Source: Trichlorobacter ammonificans (GTDB lineage Bacteria; Desulfobacterota; Desulfuromonadia; Geobacterales; Pseudopelobacteraceae). Taken from it: a stretch of 64,000 bases of DNA. The notes under the pieces are model-generated. The model worked only from the letters and a program-made list of their open reading frames with translations. It searched no databases and was not told where the DNA came from. Where the stretch lies: NCBI RefSeq assembly GCF_933509905.1, contig NZ_OW150024.1, positions 2,964,001 through 3,028,000 of the forward strand, written 5' to 3'. This document shows positions 48,621 to 57,337 of the stretch, piece after piece. The position numbers were made by a program, and so were the translations under genes. Every line of letters starts with the position of its first letter. The stretch's first letter is position 1.

Positions 48621-49214
48621 CTATAATTCGCTTCGTCCCTTGAGGGCCCACTGTACGGTGGCCGGATCGACATATTCGATATCACTGCCCAGCGGGATGC
48701 CGTGGGCGAGACGGGTAACCCTGACTCCCAGTGGCTTCAGCTGGCGGGCCAGGTAGAGCGCAGTGGTTTCACCCTCCACGGAGAAGTTGGTGGCAATCAC
48801 CACCTCCTCGACCCCGCCCCGACCAACCCGCTCCAGCAGCTCGTCAATGCGCAGGTCCGACGGGTTGACCCCGCGCAACGGCGAAATCGCCCCTTGCAGC
48901 ACATGGTAGCTGCCGGAAAAGGCGTTGCTCCGCTCCAGAGCCAGCAGGTCCTGCGACGTCTCCACCACGCAGATGACCGCGCTGTCCCTTCCCCCGGCAC
49001 AGAGGGGGCAGGGGTCCTGCTCGGCTAGGGCAAAGCAGACGGAGCAGGGACGCACCTGGTCGCGGACCTGGAGCAGTGCTTCGGCAAGCGACTCAAGACC
49101 GCGAGGGGACTTGAGCAGGTGAAACGCCAGACGCAGAGCGGTACGCTCCCCAATGCCGGGAAGCTTTTTCAGCTCTCCCACCAGCCGATTCAAGGCCGGC
49201 GCATGTTGTACCAT
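48621..49214 (-). CDS. recR: Recombination protein RecR
   Basis: The 197-residue protein has the helix-hairpin-helix LKKLPGIGERTALRLAFHLL, a four-Cys zinc finger (CSVCFALAEQDPCPLC) and a Toprim domain (VICVVETSQDLLALE). It loads RecA at gaps together with RecO and RecF. It is third in the classic dnaX-ybaB-recR order. Confidence 0.98.
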   Translation of the reverse strand: MVQHAPALNRLVGELKKLPGIGERTALRLAFHLLKSPRGLESLAEALLQVRDQVRPCSVCFALAEQDPCPLCAGGRDSAVICVVETSQDLLALERSNAFSGSYHVLQGAISPLRGVNPSDLRIDELLERVGRGGVEEVVIATNFSVEGETTALYLARQLKPLGVRVTRLAHGIPLGSDIEYVDPATVQWALKGRSEL

Positions 49215-49231
49215 ACTTCACCACCCAGATA

Positions 49232-49272
49232 AAACCATTTTTTAAAATTATAGCGCGGTTAAAAAATGGTTT
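49232..49272. promoter_or_regulatory. AT-rich perfect inverted repeat upstream of recR
   Basis: AAACCATTTTTTAA (49232-49245) and its exact complement (49259-49272) flank 13 bases that on the minus strand contain TATAAT (49247-49252). It lies 18-58 bases before the recR ATG. It may be a promoter embedded in an operator, or a terminator for ybaB. No convincing -35 box is seen 17-18 bp upstream. Confidence 0.5.
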
Positions 49273-49346
49273 GAGCACTACAGCACAAGACTCTTTATTT
49301 TCTTTTATATCAGCTGGTTGCTTTACAGCCTGAATAAAACCCGTGC

Positions 49347-49661
49347 TTAGAACAGGCCGGGGATATTCAGGCCGCCGGTGATCTTGGACATCTCGGATGA
49401 AATCTCGGCATGAACCTTTTTCAACGCCTCATTCACCGCCGCCATAATCAGGTCCTGCAGCATCTCCACATCGGTGGGATCCACCGCTTCCGGCTTGATC
49501 ACCAGCGATTTGATCTCGTTCTTGCCGCTCACCATCACGCTTACGGCGCCGCCGCCGGCGGTGGCTTCCGCGGTTCGGTTCGCCGCCTCTTCCTGCAGCT
49601 TGGCCATCTTCTGCTGCATCATCTGGGCCTGCTTCATGATGCCCGCCAATCCTTTTGACAT
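49347..49661 (-). CDS. YbaB/EbfC family nucleoid-associated protein
   Basis: The 104-residue protein begins MSKGLAGIMKQAQMMQQKMAK, has the central VMVSGKNEIKSLVI strand region and ends near GGLNIPGLF. It forms tweezer-like dimers that bind DNA. Position between dnaX and recR is conserved in bacteria. Confidence 0.97.
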   Translation of the reverse strand: MSKGLAGIMKQAQMMQQKMAKLQEEAANRTAEATAGGGAVSVMVSGKNEIKSLVIKPEAVDPTDVEMLQDLIMAAVNEALKKVHAEISSEMSKITGGLNIPGLF

Positions 49662-49692
49662 AGGGTACTCCTCCTTCTCGCGTTATATCGGG

Positions 49693-51372
49693 TTACAGTT
49701 CCTTGATCTCCACGATTTCCCCCTCTAGGAGGCGAATTGCCTCCGTCACAACGGGGTTTTCCAGCACTTCCCGGCGGATGGCTTCGCGCCGTTCCTGTTG
49801 CTCACGGCTTTTTTTTTCCGCCAGCGACAGCGGCTGCCTCTCCTGCTCCACCGAACGGATGACCGTTACGGACACGGTGGTCTCCTGCCCGGCAAAATCA
49901 GCCGCCAGCCGGCGCAGCCGCGCCAGATTTTCGGCATCCTGCATGGAACTCAAGTGAAAAGAGCCCTCGGGAAAGCCGATCTCGATCCGCTCCTGCGTAT
50001 ACTGAACCGGCGAACCGTGTTCCAAGGCGCCGCCTAGGATCGGGTTCTGGCTGCGGCAAAACTCGACGAAACGCTCCCAAGTGCCGCCGGTGCCCGGAGC
50101 AGCAACAGGTGCCGCGGCTGCCGGGGCAGCGATCGGTTCCTCCGGACGGGAACGAGGTGAGGGGCGGGATGGGGTCGCCGGAGCGGCAATCGCTGATGAC
50201 GGTGCCGCCGACAACCGGGGCGCCGCCGGCAGGCCGGCTTCAAGCTGCCTGAGCCGCTCGATCAGCGGCTGAATCGGCAGCACCGGCTGCAACGTCGCCA
50301 TTTTCAGCAGGGCCATCTCCAGCAGCAGCCGGGGGAAGGAGGACTGGGCCATGCCGCTTTCAGCCTGCACCAACAGGGTCAGGCGCCGCTGGATATCCGA
50401 AGGTTGCTGGTCCGCGGCCTGCTGACGCAGCTCGGTCAGCTCCGCCTCCGCCAGGTCCAGGATCTCCTCCGGTTTGGCCACCGAGCGGATGATCAGCAGG
50501 TTACGGAAATGGGCGATCAACTCCTGAGTGAACTGGCGGATGTTGTAGCCGAAGGCATCCACCCGCCGGACTCCCTGCAGCGTTTCCTGGGCATCCCCGG
50601 CAAAAACCGCGGCGGACAGCTCCGCCAGCAGGCGCCGGTCCACCACCCCCACCAGGGTGGCCACATCATCGTCGGCCACGGTACTGCCGCAGAAGGCCAG
50701 CACCTGGTCGAAGCAGGAGAGGGTATCCCGCATGCTGCCGTCCCCCTTGCGGGCGATCATGGCCAGGGCGCTGTCGCTGATGTTGATCCCCTCGACGGTG
50801 GAAATTTCGCGCAGCCGCGCCATCAGCCGGGCCAGGGATATCCGCTTGAAATCGAAGCGCTGACAGCGGGAGAGGATGGTGATCGGTACCTTGTGCGGCT
50901 CGGTGGTGGCGAAGATGAACTTGACGTGGGGGGGCGGCTCCTCCAGGATCTTCAACAGGGCGTTGAAGGCGTTGGTGGAGAGCATGTGCACTTCGTCGAT
51001 GATGTAGATCTTATAGCGGCTGTGGGAGGGGAGGTAGCGGCTGTTGTCCCGCAGCTCCCGGACGTCGTCCACCCCGGTGTTGGAGGCACCGTCGATCTCG
51101 AAGACGTCGGTGGAGGTGCCGTCGGTGATCTCCCGGCAAAGGTGGCAGACGTTACAGGGTTCCGTTGACGGCCCCTGCTCGCAGTTGAGTGCCTTGGCCA
51201 GGATGCGGGCGGAACTGGTCTTGCCCACCCCCCGGGCGCCGGTGAACAGAAAGGCGTGGGCAACCCGGCCGCTGTCGATGGCGTTCTGCAGGGTGCGGCT
51301 GACATGTTCCTGGCCGGTCAGGTCTGCAAAGGTCTGGGGGCGGTATTTACGGGCGAGAACGACGTAGGACAC
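49693..51372 (-). CDS. dnaX: DNA polymerase III subunits gamma and tau
   Basis: The 559-residue clamp loader subunit has Walker A GARGVGKTS (about residues 45-53), a zinc-binding Cys set (C-x9-C-x2-C-x2-C), Walker B IIDEVHML, sensor FATTEPHKV, and a Pro/Ala-rich linker (about 395-430) before the tau-specific C-terminal part. The start is the GTG at 51372, giving the canonical MSYVVLARKYRP; an upstream reading to 51441 would overlap the SRP RNA gene. I see no clear slippery A/T run that would make a short gamma form. Confidence 0.97.
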   Translation of the reverse strand: MSYVVLARKYRPQTFADLTGQEHVSRTLQNAIDSGRVAHAFLFTGARGVGKTSSARILAKALNCEQGPSTEPCNVCHLCREITDGTSTDVFEIDGASNTGVDDVRELRDNSRYLPSHSRYKIYIIDEVHMLSTNAFNALLKILEEPPPHVKFIFATTEPHKVPITILSRCQRFDFKRISLARLMARLREISTVEGINISDSALAMIARKGDGSMRDTLSCFDQVLAFCGSTVADDDVATLVGVVDRRLLAELSAAVFAGDAQETLQGVRRVDAFGYNIRQFTQELIAHFRNLLIIRSVAKPEEILDLAEAELTELRQQAADQQPSDIQRRLTLLVQAESGMAQSSFPRLLLEMALLKMATLQPVLPIQPLIERLRQLEAGLPAAPRLSAAPSSAIAAPATPSRPSPRSRPEEPIAAPAAAAPVAAPGTGGTWERFVEFCRSQNPILGGALEHGSPVQYTQERIEIGFPEGSFHLSSMQDAENLARLRRLAADFAGQETTVSVTVIRSVEQERQPLSLAEKKSREQQERREAIRREVLENPVVTEAIRLLEGEIVEIKEL

Positions 51373-51407
51373 GGGTGGATACCTGAATGAATCTGCATAG
51401 CGTTTAT

Positions 51408-51529
51408 GGGCGGAGATGATAGCCGGGCTGGCCTGCGGCACACAGCGACAGCCGCTGCCGTTGCTTCCTTCCGGACCTGGCGGGGTTCACGGCCTGCCGT
51501 TGCGCAGGGCCCGGCTATCATCTCCGCCC
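51408..51529 (-). ncRNA. ffs: Small signal recognition particle RNA (4.5S type)
   Basis: The minus strand contains CCAGGTCCGGAAGGAAGCA, the conserved apical domain that binds Ffh. The ends form a perfect helix of about 20-22 bp (51407-51428 with 51509-51530). The gene stands directly upstream of dnaX in the same direction, a frequent arrangement. Its exact ends are set by the helix and may be off by a few bases. Confidence 0.93.
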
Positions 51530-51681
51530 ACAAACAGTACCGGCGAAGCGTCTGGGCAGATCATCTGCATACCATAACTGCCACCGGTTTGTCAAAACCT
51601 GTCGGACGCTTGCGAAATGGCGCTCCCATGATAAACTGAGAATCTGTACCAGCCCTCCTCCGAAGGACGGACCATCACCCC

Positions 51682-53706
51682 ATGACGCACCACACGGCTT
51701 TCACGCCGATCACCGCAACGGACAGCACCAGTGAAGCCCTGGCGGCGCTCACAACGGCCAGCAGCGACCCGCTGCCGCGTTTGATCCATCTCTTCGACAC
51801 CCTGCGGCCCAAACGGGCTTCCGACCGCGCTGAGGCACAAAAACGCTGGCAGCGCCTGCTCCACCTGCTGGAGGTCCCCTGCTATTATGACGGCTTGCGT
51901 TCCGCCCTGCTGGCACTGTTCGCACAGCGCCGCCAGTACCGTTTCTACACCGAGTCCGGACTGCTTCCCAACACCGGCTTCTTCTCGGAACTGCGTCGCA
52001 AACTCTCTCACCGGCTGCTGCCGGAGCTGGTTGATCCGAATGACCTGCGCGACTGCATCAGATTGATTTTTCATCGCCCCTCCGACGCCATCTGGATGAA
52101 GAATATCCCGCTGGCGGACCAGATCGCCTTCTGGCGGCTGCTGACCCCGCTGTCGCCGCGGATTCTGGGACAGATCGCCGTATCGGCCCGCGTGCTGTCC
52201 CAGCGCATCTGCGCCATGGGGCTTGAACCGGAACTGCTCCGCGTCGTGCCGACGCTACGGGACACGGAACACTCGCCCTTCCTGTCGCTCATCAATGAAA
52301 TGACCGAATTTCTCGCCCGCCTGGGCGACGAGGAACAGCCGGTCAGCGAAGTGGACAAGCGCCACTTGCTGGTCTTTACCGACCAGTGTCATGCCATGGT
52401 CCGGCAGGCCCACCGCCAGGCCACGGCAACGGCCGGCACCAGCATGTCGCTGAGCTTTCAGCTGACCAGGCTGGAGCAGCATCTCAAACGGCTGGAGCTG
52501 ATGATCGAAGTGTTGGCGGTAACGGTGGAAACACTGCCCGAAGAGGAGGTGGTGGTACGCTGGAGCACCTTCATGGCGGATGTCTGCCAGCAGGAACTGG
52601 AACGGAACAGCCTGCGCCGTCACTGTGCCGACCTTTTGGGACGCGTTTCGCTGCTGGTGACGGAAAACGCCGCCCGGACCGGCGAGCACTACATCGCCGA
52701 CAACCGGCAGCAATGGTGGGCAATCCTGAGGGCGGCAGCCGGGGCCGGCCTGCTGATCGCGCTGCTGGCCCTGCTGAAAATCATCGGCTCCACCCTGCAT
52801 CTGCCGGTGCTCTCCCAAGGGCTGCTGAACGGCCTGATCTACGGCGGCGGCTTCATACTGGTCCATCTGCTGCACTTCACCATCGCCACCAAGCAGCCGG
52901 CCATGACCGCCGCCGCCATTGCCGGCACCATTTCCCAGAGCAGCGGTCGTCTGAGGGAGCAGGGCAGACTGGTGGAGCTGATGGTGGCCACCGCCCGCAG
53001 CCAGTTTGCGGCGATCATGGGCAACGTCAGTGTCGCCTTCCCCCTGGCCCTGCTGGTCGGGACGCTCTCGCTGGTGAGCGGACACAATCCGGTATCCCCG
53101 GAGAAGGCTCGTATTCTGCTGGAGGAGGTACAGCCGTTTTCCACCCTCTCCCTTGCCTACGCGGCCATCGCCGGAGTCTGGCTGTTCGTCACCGGCCTGG
53201 TGTCCGGCTACGTGGACAACCTGTCGGCCTACGGCCAGGTGGGGCCACGGATCGCCGGCCTCGGCTGGCTGTGTCGTCTGGCAGGGGAGCGCCGCGCCGA
53301 ATGGATCGGCGACTATGTCAGCAGCAATGCCGGCGGCCTGGTCGGCAATCTCTTCTTCGGCATGATGCTGGGCCTGACCCCGGCGGTAGGCGGTATGCTC
53401 GGTCTCCCCCTCGATATCCGCCATGTGGCCTTTTCATCGGCAAACATCGGCTATGCTCTGGTAGCCCTGGAGTTTTCGGTGAACCTGAAGCTGGGCGCCC
53501 TGGCGGTACTCGGTGTCGCCCTGATCGGCTTGGTCAACCTGATGGTCAGCTTCACCCTGGCGCTTTTGGTGGCCATGCGCTCACGGGGCGCCCGCTTCCG
53601 CTCCGCCCTTACGCTGCTGCCGCTCCTGCGGCAGCGGCTGTTCAGCAGCCCCCGCGACTTTTTTCTGCCGGTCGATCCGCTGCAGGAGGCGCCCCGGAGT
53701 TCCTAG
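51682..53706 (+). CDS. SpecificRecomb-family (so-called site-specific recombinase) membrane protein
   Basis: The 674-residue protein has a long soluble N-terminal half (about residues 1-345) and a C-terminal half with about six to seven membrane segments. VSGYVDNLSAYGQVGPRIAGL, trimmed here to its core YVDNLSAYGQ, and NIGYALVALEFSVNLKLG match the family known as SpecificRecomb (Gcr of Neisseria). The name comes from an old complementation result; no recombinase catalytic motif is visible and the membrane topology argues against DNA strand exchange. The function is unknown. Confidence 0.8.
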   Translation: MTHHTAFTPITATDSTSEALAALTTASSDPLPRLIHLFDTLRPKRASDRAEAQKRWQRLLHLLEVPCYYDGLRSALLALFAQRRQYRFYTESGLLPNTGFFSELRRKLSHRLLPELVDPNDLRDCIRLIFHRPSDAIWMKNIPLADQIAFWRLLTPLSPRILGQIAVSARVLSQRICAMGLEPELLRVVPTLRDTEHSPFLSLINEMTEFLARLGDEEQPVSEVDKRHLLVFTDQCHAMVRQAHRQATATAGTSMSLSFQLTRLEQHLKRLELMIEVLAVTVETLPEEEVVVRWSTFMADVCQQELERNSLRRHCADLLGRVSLLVTENAARTGEHYIADNRQQWWAILRAAAGAGLLIALLALLKIIGSTLHLPVLSQGLLNGLIYGGGFILVHLLHFTIATKQPAMTAAAIAGTISQSSGRLREQGRLVELMVATARSQFAAIMGNVSVAFPLALLVGTLSLVSGHNPVSPEKARILLEEVQPFSTLSLAYAAIAGVWLFVTGLVSGYVDNLSAYGQVGPRIAGLGWLCRLAGERRAEWIGDYVSSNAGGLVGNLFFGMMLGLTPAVGGMLGLPLDIRHVAFSSANIGYALVALEFSVNLKLGALAVLGVALIGLVNLMVSFTLALLVAMRSRGARFRSALTLLPLLRQRLFSSPRDFFLPVDPLQEAPRSS

Positions 53707-53721
53707 CCAACCATCCACCGT

Positions 53722-56088
53722 CTATTGGGCCTGGTAATAGTAGCGGTTCAGATCCAGCAAACCGCCCCGCACCGGTTCGTCACGATTCAGCCGCTGCTGG
53801 AACCAGTCGTAGGTTTCCCAGAAACGGTCGTCACTACGGTTGATGCCGTAACGCGCGAGTCGCTCCAGGTCCCTGGAACTGCCTGAGAAATGAGCCATCA
53901 GATCGAAGAAATCGGGCAGCTCCTCTGCCCGGACGTCGAAGAAATAGTTGGGATAGGAACCGATCAGGCCGGGAATGAAGTCCACATCATCCCTGGCCGC
54001 GTTGAGCCGCCCATTCTCGCCAAGCAGAAACGCCACGTTGTCGTGCCAGCGGTTGACCACCAGCGACACCACCCGATCGGTGCCCTCGCGCTGACGGATG
54101 CGCAGGTAGGCCAGGTTGGCGTTGTAATCGTTGACCATGGCCACAAACGGCATGCCGGGTTTGGCCAGGGCGCGAAACGCTTTGAGATAGTCGTCGGTGC
54201 TGCTGAAGCTGGTGGGCAGCGGCGGATAGTCGACCCCGGCCCGCAGGTAGTTGATCGAATCAAAGGCAATGCCGGCGGCCGGCAGCAGATGGCGGTCCAC
54301 CACCTGCTCAACGAGCTCCCGCTTGGGGTCGCCGGTGGCAAAGCCGATGCCGGACGGCAGGGCGGCGGGGTAGTAGCCCACCTTCTGCAGGTCCAGCCCC
54401 AGATACCAGGATTGCATGATGGTCTGCCGCTGTTCCGGCGGCAGGAAGTTGAGGAAGTAGCTTTCCCCCTCCATTCGCAGGGTATCCATGTAAAGCCGCA
54501 GCGCCAGCTGATGGGCCATATTGCCGTAGACGTCGAAACCGGCCACCAGAGCGTAGTAAATCCGCTCCAACAGCGGGTAGTCGATCACCCAGACCGTCTT
54601 GGGCAGCCCCCCCAGGGCCCCCTTGTGCACCGAGGCGTTGTCAAAGTGACGGTAGACCGTCAACAGCGGCGCATCGCCGGCACGGTTCCCCCGCCAGAGG
54701 GCCTCCAGTCCCAGACCGGCGTAGTGGCTGGCGGCGTAAAAGTCCTGACGGGCACGGTAAAAGGCCTGCGCTTCCTTGCTGTAGCGGTCGGTGACCGCCG
54801 AAAAGATTCCCATGTCGCTTCCCTGCTCGATCGGCATGCGCAACTTGTCCGCATGCAGCCGCAGGAAGCCGGGGTTGGTCACGGTCAGGTCGTGACGCGG
54901 GTCCATGAACATGACCCAGAAATGGTCATCGATCACGTTCAGGGCGATCTGGCCTTTGCAGACCGGGCCGTGAATGAAGGTCATGATGATGTACTGGACG
55001 TTGTCCAGCAGAAACTGGTAGCGGGAGCGGGGGGGAATCTGCTCGAAGGCCCGGAAGGGGTTGGCGCTCACCAGCGGATCGTATCCCACCAGCCGCGGCA
55101 CCTGCAGCCAGTCCGGATCGATGAACAGCTCCTGCAGGCGCTTCATCCGGGCCTCGTCCAGCTCGAAGACCATATGGGTCTTGTGGACGATGGTGCTGTG
55201 GATTTTTCGGAACCGGTAGTAGACCCGCCCTACACCGGGGTCATCGTAGGGGCGCACGGTGGCGATCAGGTCGATCGGCATCCCCGGCGCGGTGCGGGAA
55301 CGGACCAGCTCGTAAAACTCGTTGGTGCCGGTACCAAGGGTCAGGTGGGCCAGAAACAGATGCTCGTAGAGGTAGCGGGCGGTCATGCCGTGCTTGGCGT
55401 CGTCCCGATTCAGGAACGCCTCCCAGCGGGCAATGGCGGCGGCATCTGCCGGCTTGGGGCTGACCAGCTCGGCCTGCTGCACCTGATCCGGGCCTTTCGC
55501 TCCCTGCACCAGCCAGCCGGCAATGAGGTTAAACTCCTCCTGCTTCAGCGGTGGAAAGCCGAACGGCATGCCGTTGTTGGGATGTTTCGCCAGGTAGCTG
55601 CCCAGTTCATCCTGGTCTTTGGCACAGGTCAGGTCGTCGGCCTCGGAGCGATACTCCCCCGTGCTCCGGGGGTTCTTGATTTTGTGCGCCAGCATCTGGA
55701 TCATCAGCGAATCGTTCAGGGTGCCGGAAACCGTACTGCTGGTAACACTGGTGAAACCTTTGGTGCGCCACTGCTCCGTTGTCTGCGCATCGGCGAACAG
55801 GCGGGTCGGCTCCATGCTGTGCAGGCGGGTGCCGTTGTAGACCGCCTGCCGGGAGGCTCCCCGGTCCACACCCTCGAAGGAATCCAGCTTCAGTTGGCAG
55901 GGAGAGTTGTAGCAGGAGTGGCAGACGGTGCAGCGCTTGTCGAGAAGCGGCTTGACCTCGCGCTGGTAGTCGATGGCGCGGGTGGGGAGCTGCACCGTCA
56001 CCGGCGGCAGGGCCTTGGAGAGACAGCCGGACAGCAGGAGCACCGGACAGAGGATCAACAGCAGGCGAACAGTGACGGCAGGGAGCAT
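53722..56088 (-). CDS. cti: Fatty acid cis/trans isomerase (cytochrome c type)
   Basis: The 788-residue periplasmic protein has a signal sequence with a lipobox-like LLLSGC, then a haem c motif CTVCH (about residues 52-60) with further Cys residues close by (SCYNSPC). Cti turns cis double bonds of membrane lipids into trans ones without moving them, stiffening the membrane under solvent or heat stress. The length fits known Cti. I chose ATG 56088 because AGGAGGAG lies seven bases upstream; the GTG two codons earlier is too close to it. Confidence 0.92.
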   Translation of the reverse strand: MLPAVTVRLLLILCPVLLLSGCLSKALPPVTVQLPTRAIDYQREVKPLLDKRCTVCHSCYNSPCQLKLDSFEGVDRGASRQAVYNGTRLHSMEPTRLFADAQTTEQWRTKGFTSVTSSTVSGTLNDSLMIQMLAHKIKNPRSTGEYRSEADDLTCAKDQDELGSYLAKHPNNGMPFGFPPLKQEEFNLIAGWLVQGAKGPDQVQQAELVSPKPADAAAIARWEAFLNRDDAKHGMTARYLYEHLFLAHLTLGTGTNEFYELVRSRTAPGMPIDLIATVRPYDDPGVGRVYYRFRKIHSTIVHKTHMVFELDEARMKRLQELFIDPDWLQVPRLVGYDPLVSANPFRAFEQIPPRSRYQFLLDNVQYIIMTFIHGPVCKGQIALNVIDDHFWVMFMDPRHDLTVTNPGFLRLHADKLRMPIEQGSDMGIFSAVTDRYSKEAQAFYRARQDFYAASHYAGLGLEALWRGNRAGDAPLLTVYRHFDNASVHKGALGGLPKTVWVIDYPLLERIYYALVAGFDVYGNMAHQLALRLYMDTLRMEGESYFLNFLPPEQRQTIMQSWYLGLDLQKVGYYPAALPSGIGFATGDPKRELVEQVVDRHLLPAAGIAFDSINYLRAGVDYPPLPTSFSSTDDYLKAFRALAKPGMPFVAMVNDYNANLAYLRIRQREGTDRVVSLVVNRWHDNVAFLLGENGRLNAARDDVDFIPGLIGSYPNYFFDVRAEELPDFFDLMAHFSGSSRDLERLARYGINRSDDRFWETYDWFQQRLNRDEPVRGGLLDLNRYYYQAQ

Positions 56089-56120
56089 CGGCACACTCCT
56101 CCTCGGCGGGTGCCGGGGAA

Positions 56121-56149
56121 ATAAAAAAGGTCACGAAAATCGTGACCTT
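56121..56149 (-). terminator. Terminator of the tRNA-Ser gene
   Basis: A perfect 10-bp stem (AAGGTCACGA with TCGTGACCTT, 3-base loop) is followed on the minus strand by six T. It lies 16 bases after the tRNA CCA end. Confidence 0.88.
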
Positions 56150-56164
56150 GTCTGAATAAAAATA

Positions 56165-56255
56165 TGGCGGAGAGGGAGGGATTTGAACCCTCGGTACGGG
56201 ATTAGCGTACACACGATTTCCAATCGTGCTCCTTCAGCCGCTCGGACACCTCTCC
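56165..56255 (-). tRNA. tRNA-Ser (anticodon GGA)
   Basis: The acceptor stem is GGAGAGG with CCTCTCC, with discriminator G and an encoded CCA end. The anticodon stem (CGATT..AATCG type) presents GGA in a TTGGAAA loop. A long variable arm (GTACG..CGTAC type) is the class II feature of tRNA-Ser, and the T arm has GGGTTCAAATCCC. It reads UCC and UCU. Confidence 0.97.
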
Positions 56256-56270
56256 GCAGAAGGGTCCTGA

Positions 56271-56299
56271 TTTTTACACCAGCCGGTTGAAATTGTCCA
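56271..56299 (-). promoter_or_regulatory. Probable promoter of the tRNA-Ser gene
   Basis: On the minus strand TGGACA and TAAAAA are separated by 17 bp and lie 16 bases before the tRNA 5' end. The -10 box is a weak match. Confidence 0.5.
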
Positions 56300-56318
56300 G
56301 TGTTTTGATGCCCCGGCC

Positions 56319-57179
56319 TCAAAGAAATACCTCCAGCGCCGTTGCCGCCAGAAAGGTCAGGCTGATATAGCCGTTCATGGTGAAAAAGGCCGCATCCAGC
56401 TTGGTGAGGTCGCCGTTGCGCAGCAGCAGGTGTTCGTACAACAGCAGGGCCGCCACGAGCAGGCTGCCCGCCATGAACCACCCCCCCAAGTGCAGGAGCG
56501 CCATCAGCCAGGCCAGCAGGGCCAGGGTCACCAAGTGAAACAGGCGAGCCAGCCAGAGGGAACCGCTCACTCCCAGGGCCACCGGAATGGAGTGCAGCCC
56601 GGCCTGCCGGTCGAACTCCAGGTCCTGCAGGGCGTAGAGGATGTCGAAGCCGGCCACCCAAAAGAGCACCATCAGCCCCAGCACCACGGCCGGCAGCTCG
56701 ATGGCCCCCCGCAAGGCCGCCCAGGCCCCCATCGGCGCCGCCGCCAGGCAGATCCCCAGCACGACATGGGCCAGGGCGGTGAAGCGTTTGCAGTAAGAGT
56801 AGAGCACCAGAAAGAACAGGGCAACCGGCGCCAGCTTGAGACAGAGCGGGTTCAGCATGGCTGCCGACCAGAACATGAGCGCCGTCGAAACGACAATGGC
56901 CGCCAGCACCACCTGTCGGGAAAGCAGGCCGGCCGGGATGGCGCGACCGGCGGTACGGGGGTTGCGGGCGTCGATGGCGGCATCGATCAGGCGGTTCATC
57001 GCCATGGCGCCGGTGCGGGCCCCCACCATGGCCAGAACGATGAAGAACAGTTGTCGTCCGCTGGGCAGCCCGCGCGCCGCCAGCAGGGCTCCGGACAGGG
57101 CAAAGGGAAGGGCGAAGATGGTGTGGGAGAACTTGATCATCTCCATGAATACGACAATATTCCGCAGCAAAGCAGCCAT
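56319..57179 (-). CDS. UbiA-family prenyltransferase (4-hydroxybenzoate polyprenyltransferase or MqnP type)
   Basis: This 286-residue membrane protein has about eight to nine membrane segments and both Asp-rich motifs: NRLIDAAIDARNPRTAGRAI and DILYALQDLEFD. It attaches a polyprenyl chain to an aromatic acid. In organisms using the futalosine route to menaquinone the matching enzyme is MqnP; with UbiD and UbiX homologues in the window this is the likelier role than ubiquinone. The ATG at 57179 has GAGG upstream; a TTG two codons earlier is unnecessary. Confidence 0.9.
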   Translation of the reverse strand: MAALLRNIVVFMEMIKFSHTIFALPFALSGALLAARGLPSGRQLFFIVLAMVGARTGAMAMNRLIDAAIDARNPRTAGRAIPAGLLSRQVVLAAIVVSTALMFWSAAMLNPLCLKLAPVALFFLVLYSYCKRFTALAHVVLGICLAAAPMGAWAALRGAIELPAVVLGLMVLFWVAGFDILYALQDLEFDRQAGLHSIPVALGVSGSLWLARLFHLVTLALLAWLMALLHLGGWFMAGSLLVAALLLYEHLLLRNGDLTKLDAAFFTMNGYISLTFLAATALEVFL

Positions 57180-57255
57180 GGACAACCTCGGGATCAGTCA
57201 GGGGGTTACGACATCTATCTACACCATGCGACCCGCTTCTGTCAGCCAAATACCA

Positions 57256-57284
57256 TTGACTTCCGCGGTCGATGCAGCTAAATT
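57256..57284 (+). promoter_or_regulatory. Probable sigma-70 promoter of hemE
   Basis: TTGACT (57256-57261) and TAAATT (57279-57284) have 17-bp spacing and lie 53 bases before the hemE ATG. The -10 box is only a fair match. Confidence 0.55.
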
Positions 57285-57337
57285 GCCGGTTCGTTTGAAA
57301 AAATGCCTGCTACAGGCACTGAATGAAGGAGTGTGTC

